Of a DNA stretch of 25,379 bases, positions 18,701 to 25,279 are shown piece after piece. The stretch covers positions 1-25,379 of IMG/VR virus record IMGVR_UViG_3300020451_000657; one strand, given 5' to 3'. The position numbers and the translations under genes are program-made. The notes under the pieces were generated by a model that worked only from the letters and a program-made list of their open reading frames with translations, ran no database searches and was not told the DNA's origin. Numbering within the stretch: position 1 is the stretch's first letter; every line of letters starts with the position of its first letter. Source of the DNA: a virus.

Positions 18701-21700
18701 GTTAACGCCAAAATTACTGCTGGTGTTGTTACATCATTAGTTGGTACTTATGCTACTATTACAACTGCACACATTGACACTTTAAGTGTTGATGTTATGT
18801 CTATGGTTGGTGTGGCAGTTACTGATGTAGTTGTTTCCACTGCAGCAACCTTTACAGGTGTTATTGATGTTAATGATGCTGATATTCTGAATGCCAAAAT
18901 CACTACTGGTATTATAACCTCTCTGGTTGGCACCTACGCTACTATTACAAATTTTGATACTGAGACTGCTGATCTTAAGGATGTCAAGATTACTTCTGGT
19001 ATCATTACTGATATTGTTGGTACTGCTGCTACAATCACTACGATTGATGCTGCTAACTTTGATGCAGTCAATGCAAAAATAAACGCTGGTTATATAACTT
19101 CTCTATATGATTCTGGTGGAGTTGTTGGAGTCAATACTCAACATATTTTAAGCACCAATCCTGACGGAACAATTACTTGGCGTGAACCAGCACAAATTGG
19201 TATTGGAACTATTAATCCTGGTATAGATGTATGGTTTGTTGACTCACATGGTGTTGATGATAACGAACCTTCTCGTGGTCGTACAGATGATAGACCATTT
19301 AAAACTATCAAGTACGCTCTATCAAGAATTTCTAATAAGTATCCACATACTTATAATGGTGGAACTGCTACTGATGCAGTTAATGTTCAGAGTGGTGCTG
19401 AGTCTGGTAATCAAAAATCACCTAATGGAGCAACCTACGATGAGCATACTGGAGTATTAGTATTATCATTTGCTTCTGCTCACGGATTATCAACTAACGA
19501 TACAATAACTCTTGATAATAATTCAATATCATTTACATGTACAAAGGATAACAATGCGACTTCACACACTTATCCTCGTGCTACTGATCCTATTGCAGGA
19601 GTAACAACTGCTGTTACTGTAATTAACACTACATCATTTAGTATTAATGTTGGTGTTTCTCCTCTTATCACAGGAGAAAATGAGACATTGAATATTGGTG
19701 GTGGTGTTTATGAAGAAATATTCCCATTATATGTTCCTGCAGGTGTTACAGTTAAAGGTAATGGTCTTCGTGCTACTAAAGTAGTTCCAACTGATGCTAC
19801 TAAGCAAAAGGATGCTTTCTTATTGAATGATAGATCAGTCGTTGAAGACATGACTATTGCTGACATGTTCTTTGATACTGCAAACAATCAAGGTTGGGCA
19901 TTTAGATATGAACCTGGTATTGCTATTACATCAAGATCACCATATGTACAGCGTGTAACTGTATTCAACAAAGGTAGTAATCCAACTGCAACTGACCCAT
20001 ATGGTTATGCATCTGCTGATTCACCACCTTCATCATACATCTCTGGTGGTGGTGCATACATTGATGGATCTGAGGTGCAGTCAGGATCGCTTGAGGCAGC
20101 GATGTTGTTCAATGAGGCAACATTCATTGTTCCTAACAGTCAAGGTGTTGTAATGACTAACGGTGCTCGTGTTGAGTACCTAAACTGTTTTACATATTTT
20201 GCAGCTGAAGCACTTAAGGGTGTATCTGGATCTGCTGGTATTTCATCTACTGGTCAAACTAGATTAAGACTATCAGGCATTACAACAGTTGGTGTTGGTA
20301 ATACTATTACTGTATTTGATACTGATGGATCTACTGGATTAGGTACTGCTGTCGTTGCATCTTATGATGGAACTTACTTAGGTGTAACTGGTAAGCAACT
20401 TGGATTTGAAGTTCTTAATGCTAGGACTGCTAAGTCTATAACATTTAATGATGGTGCTCAGTTAGATACTACTGTTAAGAAATTTGGTAGTGCTGCACTT
20501 AAGTTAGATGGTAGTAATGATTCTATTAGTATTCCTTCTAGTGGAGATATTGGATTTGGAACTAATACAGACTTCACAATTGAATTCTGGGCATACTCAA
20601 ATACAACTGGACTTTCTAGTGCAACTCTATTTGACTTAAGAGATAATGGATCTGATACTAACGGTCTAAGTCTTGCATATCGTGCTGCTGGTGAAGTTGA
20701 TTTAAGAGTTGGTACAACTACTGCTATCACTGGATCTGGTGCTGGTATTGCTACTGGAGTTTGGAAACACTTTGCAGTCGCAAGAGATGGTACAGATACA
20801 AGATTATTCGTTGATGGTACACAAAGAGGTATTAAAACTTCTGATACTACCGATTATGGTGCATCTAAAGGTATTGTATTTGGTGCAGACTTTGATGGAG
20901 CAAGCAATAATGTAACAGGTTGGATTGATGAAGTAAGAATCGAAAGAGGTGTTGCTAAGTATACAGCAAACTTTACTGCTCCTACTACTGCACCAACAGG
21001 AGATAAAGATACAGTACTACTTCTCCACTTTGATGGTTCTACTGGTATTAAGACCACTACTGATGACACAATCCGTAATCAGGATATTCGTATCACACAA
21101 GCAGGTGGTGGAATTGGAACTGCTACTAAGGTGATTCTAGCAGATTATAGTCAGTTTGGTGCTGACATGCGTTCTGTTGGTTGTGCTGTTGAATATGGTC
21201 AGAAGGGTGTTATTGCTGATGGTGATGGTGTTTCACTAAGAATGTTTGCACTCAACTTCAACCATGTTGGTGCTGGTGGTGATATTACTAACGATCCTAA
21301 CCTAGCAATACAAGCAAATGAAGTTACTGAGGTAAACAACGGTGATGTATCTTATGTAAGTATTGACCAGAAAGGAGACTTCAGAGTTGGTGAAGCATTC
21401 TATGTTGACCAAGAAAATGGTACAGTATCATTCTCACAACAAGTAACAAGTCTTCAGGCACTATCTTCACTAGTCATAACTGATGGCACTGATAGTAGTA
21501 CAGTAACACCTACAAGTGGTACATTTGGTAACATCCAGATAGCTGGAAATAACATAGAATCGACTTCAGGAGATATTAACATTGATCCTGCTGGTTCAGG
21601 AGACATCAACATTACTGGTGATGTAAATGTCTTAGGTATCTTAACTGCTACTACTATCCAACTGGATTCATTCCAGAAAGGTGATACTTCTGTTGCTCTT

Positions 21701-22999
21701 ACTGATAGTGGTACTGATGGAACTATCCGTCTTTCTACAGATAATGTAGAAGCAATGCGTGTTGATGCCAATCAGAAAGTTGGTATTGGTACTGCTGCAG
21801 TTAGAGATAGATTAGATGTTCTAGACACTGCTAGATTTGAAAATATCAATGTAACTGGTGTTGGTACATTTGCTGGTGCTCTTAATGTTGCTGGTATTAT
21901 AACTTCTACTGGCGGAGACATCAACGGAAACTTAGATGTATCTGGTATTATAGATTCTACTGGTATTGGCGTAACAGGAAACTTAGATGTATCTGGTGTT
22001 GGTACTATTACAACTTTCGATACAGAGACTGCAGATCTTAAAACTGTTAAGATAACATCTGGTATTGCAACTGACTTGGTTGGTACTGCTGCAACTATTA
22101 CTACTATCGATGTTACAGAGGGTGATATAGTTAACGCCAAAATAAATGCTGGTGTTATAACTTCTCTTACTCTAACAGATAGTCAGGTTAGTGGTATTGT
22201 AACTTATGCAGATAATGCTGCTGCACACTTTGGAGATGATGGAGATCTTAAGATCTACCATAACCCATCCTTCGGATCTTACATTGATGATTCAGGAACT
22301 GGTGCTCTTGCAATTCGTTCTAATGAGATTCAGTTACAGAAGTATACTGGTGAAACTCTTGCTAACTTTACTGCTGATGGTTCGGTTAAATTATTCCATA
22401 ATAACGGTCCTAGATTAGAAACTCTAGGTGCTGGTGTTAGTGTTAGTGGTGAATTACAAACTGGACAATTATTAGTTGCTACTGATGCTGTTGTTAGTGC
22501 AGGAATGACTGTTGTTGGAATCACAACTTTCAACGATGATGTATTCATTGCAGGAAACTTAAATATTGTCGGTGACTTAGTATATGATGAAACAACTTCT
22601 AGAAATCTTAATGTTACTGGCATAGCAACAATTGCTGCCATGATCATTACTGGAGTAACAACCTCCAAGAATATTCAAATTGGTACTGCTACTTCTACTA
22701 CTAAGATTACTACTACAAGTGGAAAATTAGTTCTTGAATCTTTTGAGGATCAAGTAGATGTTAATGATAACCTACAGGTTGTAGGATATGGTACATTTAG
22801 AGATGGTTTATATTATCCAGATTCCGCAAATGGTATTGGATATAGTGGTCCTAATGGAATCGCATACTTCGACGCAACAGGTAAGATTGTTAGTGGCCTA
22901 AGTACTGTTGGATTCTTGACTGTTTCTGAGTATGTTCTTACCGTGAACTCAGCTGGAAACCCAACATGGTCTGAATCGATTGATGGAGGATTCTTCTAA
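15755..22999 (+). CDS. Giant mosaic tail fibre/tailspike-like protein
   Basis: This 2414-residue protein starts at GTG with a strong Shine-Dalgarno. In order: an N-terminal fibre attachment-like region (TLLLKRTLGTSPP, 1-110); NLNVTGDLVYDE (about 119-150); YadA-head-like NIAIG repeats with a GDGY insertion (229-478); 30-residue repeats (551-700, 811-1120); a spike-type entry DSHGVDDNEPSRGRTDDRPF (about 1162); one Cys/His/YPR domain (1226-1306); a beta-helix-like region (1309-1550); a LamG-like lectin domain (about 1560-1763); resumed beta-helix-like sequence (QFGADMRSVGCAVEYGQKG, about 1800-1890); a low-complexity fibre tail with further repeats and FGDDGDLKIYHN; and a second GNLNIVGDLVYDE copy near 2270. 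The probable role is host recognition or surface polysaccharide binding at the tail. I see no catalytic residues and no recognisable C-terminal peptidase or chaperone. It overlaps the gp13 start by one base. Confidence 0.85.
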   Translation: MSATLLLKRTLGTSPPNIAPVGTGVSFGELVYTYDTSDVGAGKSYKKLYIGNPAGPTAAPIVIGGEYYTSLIPESPANYGNREASKALILDSNAKVKSWSVVTDFHNAGVGTNQGDFYVGGNLNVTGDLVYDEVTGRNINITGVGTIATIFNTKATIIDGAIDNLYTVSGLVTTLTGTSANYTQVNVGHALTANNVQITGITTLTNNLDFSRNLIKIGRETASGISSADGSIFIGDYAATGMGQSTSNRRNIAIGASALQFGGVGNNADELESNIVMGNFAGYRLQGTKNLMVGDKVGFALSSSGNDENIALGNQAMYGDTFPVVDGVTLSITVGQQTAIANHDESTDVTETSGSGQGLIVRLQTGGTGLVTLIDVISPGDGYVLGDTFTIPFGFQTLTGSVTSINGRFLSGGTGARQQSKNIAIGPYSLFSVDGSRNIAIGYSAGDVTTGSGNIIIGYERDVAIANSDNQLTIGSSLINWIDGNQLGYVGIGTTRPFGLLDAGGVFIVDKGTGNTVISGVTTVPTLDVDNLGIEDIKVTAGLATDFAITNAKIQSGIITDTVGTAATITNVDFVNADILAAKITAGIVTDLVGTGATIAIFDTETADLSDVKITTGVITSLVGTYATITTFDADDADINVLKTVTGVVTSLTGFGVTYNTADFEFVDASDIKITTGLVTSLVGTYVTFQDADFQDDVRVGGALTVVGDLTVQGNTSFVQSSVIQVTDKNIELGFSSTGNHADATADNGGIILKGTTDKTIQYNTAREAWESNLKWNPTTDNTLDIGEPTVQWKDIYINGTAHLDAADILDAKITAGIITDIVGTHATITVADFSQTDIVSANITGLAVTDIVGTAATITTIDATDGDIVNAKITAGVVTSLVGTYSTIGDVDVTYDIRVGGALTITGDIDANKDLIVSGVSTFNSRLDINANIDVSGVGTIPTFDTETADLKNVKITAGIITDIVGTAATITTIDATEGDIVNAKITAGVVTSLVGTYATITTAHIDTLSVDVMSMVGVAVTDVVVSTAATFTGVIDVNDADILNAKITTGIITSLVGTYATITNFDTETADLKDVKITSGIITDIVGTAATITTIDAANFDAVNAKINAGYITSLYDSGGVVGVNTQHILSTNPDGTITWREPAQIGIGTINPGIDVWFVDSHGVDDNEPSRGRTDDRPFKTIKYALSRISNKYPHTYNGGTATDAVNVQSGAESGNQKSPNGATYDEHTGVLVLSFASAHGLSTNDTITLDNNSISFTCTKDNNATSHTYPRATDPIAGVTTAVTVINTTSFSINVGVSPLITGENETLNIGGGVYEEIFPLYVPAGVTVKGNGLRATKVVPTDATKQKDAFLLNDRSVVEDMTIADMFFDTANNQGWAFRYEPGIAITSRSPYVQRVTVFNKGSNPTATDPYGYASADSPPSSYISGGGAYIDGSEVQSGSLEAAMLFNEATFIVPNSQGVVMTNGARVEYLNCFTYFAAEALKGVSGSAGISSTGQTRLRLSGITTVGVGNTITVFDTDGSTGLGTAVVASYDGTYLGVTGKQLGFEVLNARTAKSITFNDGAQLDTTVKKFGSAALKLDGSNDSISIPSSGDIGFGTNTDFTIEFWAYSNTTGLSSATLFDLRDNGSDTNGLSLAYRAAGEVDLRVGTTTAITGSGAGIATGVWKHFAVARDGTDTRLFVDGTQRGIKTSDTTDYGASKGIVFGADFDGASNNVTGWIDEVRIERGVAKYTANFTAPTTAPTGDKDTVLLLHFDGSTGIKTTTDDTIRNQDIRITQAGGGIGTATKVILADYSQFGADMRSVGCAVEYGQKGVIADGDGVSLRMFALNFNHVGAGGDITNDPNLAIQANEVTEVNNGDVSYVSIDQKGDFRVGEAFYVDQENGTVSFSQQVTSLQALSSLVITDGTDSSTVTPTSGTFGNIQIAGNNIESTSGDINIDPAGSGDINITGDVNVLGILTATTIQLDSFQKGDTSVALTDSGTDGTIRLSTDNVEAMRVDANQKVGIGTAAVRDRLDVLDTARFENINVTGVGTFAGALNVAGIITSTGGDINGNLDVSGIIDSTGIGVTGNLDVSGVGTITTFDTETADLKTVKITSGIATDLVGTAATITTIDVTEGDIVNAKINAGVITSLTLTDSQVSGIVTYADNAAAHFGDDGDLKIYHNPSFGSYIDDSGTGALAIRSNEIQLQKYTGETLANFTADGSVKLFHNNGPRLETLGAGVSVSGELQTGQLLVATDAVVSAGMTVVGITTFNDDVFIAGNLNIVGDLVYDETTSRNLNVTGIATIAAMIITGVTTSKNIQIGTATSTTKITTTSGKLVLESFEDQVDVNDNLQVVGYGTFRDGLYYPDSANGIGYSGPNGIAYFDATGKIVSGLSTVGFLTVSEYVLTVNSAGNPTWSESIDGGFF
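16109..16204 (+). repeat. N-terminal copy of a duplicated fibre module
   Basis: VGGNLNVTGDLVYDEVTGRN, followed by INITGVGTIATI, is closely matched by the segment at 22547-22642 near the other end of the same protein. The two copies lie about 6.4 kb apart in direct orientation. Confidence 0.85.
16439..17186 (+). repeat. YadA-head-like NIAIG repeats in the fibre
   Basis: Short units resemble the head repeats of trimeric autotransporter adhesins: GSIFIGDYAA, RNIAIGASAL, SNIVMGNFAG, ENIALGNQAM, KNIAIGPYSL, RNIAIGYSAG and GNIIIGYERD. In YadA these form a left-handed parallel beta-roll trimer. A GDGY-containing stretch (about 16730-17000) interrupts them. The trimeric fold here is inferred. Confidence 0.7.
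17360..17854 (+). repeat. 30-residue (90-base) tandem repeats, block 1
   Basis: A partial unit is followed by five full 30-codon units starting at 17405, 17495, 17585, 17675 and 17765. The core is xxKITxGxxT[DS]xVGTxATIT, about ten variable residues, then DADI or a similar string. The last unit flows into DVRVGGALTVVGD, which recurs as DIRVGGALTITGD after block 2. Confidence 0.9.
18185..19114 (+). repeat. 30-residue tandem repeats, blocks 2 and 3
   Basis: Units start at 18185, 18275 and 18365. A linker with RVGGALTITGD, DVSGVGTI and FDTETADL follows, then units at 18614, 18704, 18794 (32 residues), 18890, 18980 and a partial one at 19070. Two flavours alternate in block 3: TDIVGTAAT and TSLVGTYAT. 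At the DNA level 18371-18402 and 18710-18741 are identical over 32 bases. Confidence 0.9.
19430..19671 (+). repeat. Single Cys/His/YPR domain in the fibre
   Basis: ATYDEHTGVLVL, AHGLSTNDTI, SFTCTKDNNATSHTYPRATD and SFSINVGVSPL reproduce the domain arrayed in the giant protein at 1123-3670, including exact H-x18-C-x8-H-x-YPR spacing. It lies between the spike-entry motif and the beta-helix-like region. Confidence 0.9.
20431..21045 (+). other. LamG/concanavalin-like lectin domain inside the fibre
   Basis: KKFGSAALKLDGSNDSISIP, FTIEFWAYSN, GVWKHFAVARDGTDTRLFVD and GWIDEVRIERGVAKYTANF are characteristic of LamG-like jellyroll domains in phage and marine proteins. VLLLHFDG, usually the first strand of such a domain, occurs here after it. 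Flanking sequence on both sides looks like one interrupted beta-helix. The likely role is glycan binding. Confidence 0.8.
22016..22180 (+). repeat. 30-residue repeat, block 4
   Basis: FDTETADL, one full unit (22043-22132, TDLVGTAAT flavour) and a partial unit repeat the pattern of block 3. The preceding DVSGVGTI is shared with the linker near 18560, so the whole cassette looks copied. Confidence 0.85.
22547..22642 (+). repeat. C-terminal copy of a duplicated fibre module
   Basis: IAGNLNIVGDLVYDETTSRN, followed by LNVTGIATIAAM, matches the segment at 16109-16204 at most positions, including GDLVYDE and the TSRN/TGRN turn. Confidence 0.85.
22985..22990 (+). promoter_or_regulatory. Shine-Dalgarno GGAGGA for gp13
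   Basis: GGAGGA lies 8 bases before the gp13 ATG at 22999, inside the last codons of the fibre gene, and supports that start. Confidence 0.8.
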
Positions 23000-23850
23000 T
23001 GGCAAAACCAACCACAAGAGAGGAGTTGAAAGACTACGCTCTAAGACAACTTGGTGCTCCTGTATTAGAAATAAATGTCGCTGATGAGCAAGTTGAAGAC
23101 GCACTTGACGATACTTTACAACTTTTTTATGAACGCCATTTTGATGGCGTTGAAAGAGTTTATTTAAAGTATAAAATTACTGCTGATGATATAAAGCGTG
23201 GTAGAGCAAGAGGTGCCTCAAATACTTTAGGTATTACTACAACAAGTACAACTACTAATATCGTAGGTGCTGCTACTACAACTACTTTTAATTGGGAAGA
23301 AAATCAAAGTGAATTTCCATTACCAGATTCAATTATTGGTATAGAAAGAGTATTTGTTTTTGATGCTAGTTTTATATCAAATAATATGTTCAGTTTCAAA
23401 TATCAATTGTTCCTGAATGATGTTGCATTTAATCTTGGATATAGTGGACTTTTAAGTTATGCAATGACTAAGACCTATCTAGAGGACATCGATTTCCTAC
23501 TATCTACAGAAAAACCAACTAGATTTAATAAGAGAAATGGAAAGTTATATCTTGATATTGATTGGGGATCAATGACAGAAGGTACATACATAATTTTAAA
23601 TTGTTATCGAATTATGGATCCTGCTAATTATAGTGGAGTCTACAATGATTACTTCATCAAAAGATATTTTACTCAAACAGTTAAAAAACAATGGGGTACT
23701 AATTTAACCAAGTTTCAAGGGGTTAAACTTCCTGGTGGAATTGAATTAAATGGTAGACAAATATACGAAGATGCTGTTATGGAAATACAAAGGATAGAAG
23801 AAAAAATGATGACAGATTACGAATTACCTCCACTTGATATGATAGGATGA
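22999..23850 (+). CDS. 13: Neck protein gp13
   Basis: This 283-residue protein is similar in length to T4 gp13 (309). Its N-terminus (TREELKDYALRQLGAPVLEI, then NVADEQVEDALDDTLQLFYE) is typical of gp13 of marine T4-like phages. In T4, gp13 and gp14 form the neck that closes the packaged head and accepts the tail. A Thr-rich segment at about residues 79-95 (TTTSTTTNIVG) looks like a variable loop. The ATG overlaps the fibre stop (TAATG) and has a good Shine-Dalgarno. gp14 follows after one base, the same order as in T4. Confidence 0.92.
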   Translation: MAKPTTREELKDYALRQLGAPVLEINVADEQVEDALDDTLQLFYERHFDGVERVYLKYKITADDIKRGRARGASNTLGITTTSTTTNIVGAATTTTFNWEENQSEFPLPDSIIGIERVFVFDASFISNNMFSFKYQLFLNDVAFNLGYSGLLSYAMTKTYLEDIDFLLSTEKPTRFNKRNGKLYLDIDWGSMTEGTYIILNCYRIMDPANYSGVYNDYFIKRYFTQTVKKQWGTNLTKFQGVKLPGGIELNGRQIYEDAVMEIQRIEEKMMTDYELPPLDMIG

Positions 23851-23851
23851 T

Positions 23852-25279
23852 ATGGCACTTAATCCATTCTTTCTTCAAGGTTCGCCTAGTGAACAAAGAC
23901 TTGTTCAAGAATTAATTGACGAGCACTTGAAAATATTTGGGATAGATGTTTATTATCTACCCAGAAAAATGATTGAGACTGATGATGTACTTGGAGAAGT
24001 TCAATCATCTAAATTTAATGATGCTTATATTCTTGAAGCATACTTAAACAATTATGAAGGGTATGCTAAGGGTAGTGATATCATGACTAAGTTTGGTGTT
24101 AATCTAGAAAATGAAATTACACTAACAGTATCACGAGAAAGATATGAGGATTTTATAGCACCATTTGTTGTCACACATGATCCAAAGAATGCTGGAACCG
24201 AGATCATGTTTGGTACTAGACCTAAAGAAGGAGATCTAATATATTTTCCATTAGGAGAAAGACTTTTTGAAATCAAACATGTAGAGTTTGAAAATCCTTT
24301 TTACCAACTTGGTAAGAATTATATCTACGAACTTCAGTGTGAACTATTCCGTTATGAGGATGAGTACATTGACACTAATGTTGCTGTAATAGATCAAAGA
24401 GTTGATGATGAGGGAGAAGTAACTACAGTTGCTATGGCAGGTATTGGATCAACTGCTATTGCAATAGTTGATTCCTTTGCCTCTCAAGGTGCCCTACAAT
24501 TCATCACACTCAACAATGACGGATATAACTATACTTCCACACCCTCTGTCACAATCGCACCCTCTCCTGCTGGTGTTACTTCAAGTAGAGCTGGTGCATT
24601 TGCCTTTACCACATCAAGGTCAAATCTATATTCTGTGGATTCTGTAGTAATACAAAACCCAGGTTTTGCATACACAGAGTCACCAGCAATTTCTTTTGGT
24701 GGACCTGGCGTAGGTGCTGCTGCAACTGCATCTCTGACAAGTAGTGGTATTACTTCTATTCGTATTACTTCTATTGGTAATAACTATATTCAACCACCTA
24801 TTATTAGCATTCAACATCCAGAGAATGTTGCTATTGGAACTACAGGAACTGTAGGTAGTAAAGCAGGTCAAGTACAAGCAACTGCTATTGCTACTCTTGA
24901 AGGTGATAAGTTAAGTAGAATATATCTTAGCAATGCTGGTAGTGGTTATGAAGGTACTCCTATTATCACAATTGGTGCTCCAGTTTCTACTGGTATTGGT
25001 ACATATTTCTATAATGAAAGAGTTCTTGGATCTATTTCTGGAACGGAAGCATATGTTAAAGAATGGAATGTAGTGGAGAGAAAACTCAAGTTGTCAATAA
25101 ATAATGGTGTATTCACTCCTGGTGAGTATATAACTGGAACTGCTTCTTCTGCTAGATACCAAGTTCTATCTCACACTGGTGTTGACACTACTAGTGCTTA
25201 CACATCTAATGATGAGTTTGAATTTGAGGCAGATTCTATCATTGATTTTGCAGAGACTAATCCATTTGGTAATTATTAA
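23852..25279 (+). CDS. 14: Neck protein gp14 with an extended GxGY region
   Basis: The N-terminal part (about residues 1-185) matches T4 gp14: VYYLPRKMI, LGEVQSSKFNDAYILEAYLN, EGDLIYFPLGERLFEI and NPFYQLGKNYIY all have clear T4 counterparts (YYVPREYV, EGDLIYFPMDNSLFEI, DPFYQLGQN). The protein has 475 residues against 256 in T4. The excess is a Gly/Ser/Thr-rich region (about 195-440) with four GxGY-type units and a module with YITGTASSARYQV. The last residues (DFAETNPFGNY) resemble the T4 end (SSPFDNDFMD), so the extra part appears inserted ahead of a preserved tail. In T4, gp14 joins gp13 in the neck. AGGA (23844-23847) precedes the start; the stop overlaps the gp15 ATG. Confidence 0.92.
   Translation: MALNPFFLQGSPSEQRLVQELIDEHLKIFGIDVYYLPRKMIETDDVLGEVQSSKFNDAYILEAYLNNYEGYAKGSDIMTKFGVNLENEITLTVSRERYEDFIAPFVVTHDPKNAGTEIMFGTRPKEGDLIYFPLGERLFEIKHVEFENPFYQLGKNYIYELQCELFRYEDEYIDTNVAVIDQRVDDEGEVTTVAMAGIGSTAIAIVDSFASQGALQFITLNNDGYNYTSTPSVTIAPSPAGVTSSRAGAFAFTTSRSNLYSVDSVVIQNPGFAYTESPAISFGGPGVGAAATASLTSSGITSIRITSIGNNYIQPPIISIQHPENVAIGTTGTVGSKAGQVQATAIATLEGDKLSRIYLSNAGSGYEGTPIITIGAPVSTGIGTYFYNERVLGSISGTEAYVKEWNVVERKLKLSINNGVFTPGEYITGTASSARYQVLSHTGVDTTSAYTSNDEFEFEADSIIDFAETNPFGNY
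24510..25000 (+). repeat. GxGY units inserted in gp14
   Basis: Four units, NNDGYNYTSTPSVTI, QNPGFAYTESPAISF, SIGNNYIQPPIISI and NAGSGYEGTPIITI, are spaced about 40-55 residues apart. They share [NG]xGxxY-x(1-3)-P-x-[IV]-[ST]-[IF]. They lie between the T4-like N-terminal domain and the conserved acidic C-terminus. Confidence 0.8.

Noticed and set aside
21772-22140. Long minus-strand frames inside the fibre gene (also near 17416, 18439 and 21454)
   Set aside because: They recur because the repeats of the fibre gene give repetitive Val/Pro-rich antisense translations; no ribosome sites or family resemblance.
21360-22999. Diversity-generating retroelement target in the fibre C-terminus
   Set aside because: No reverse transcriptase or template repeat is present in the window, and the repeats here are ordinary coding repeats.
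25096-25103. AATAAATA as a third late promoter before gp15
   Set aside because: It is inside gp14 about 175 bases before the gp15 start, and such matches are expected by chance in AT-rich DNA.
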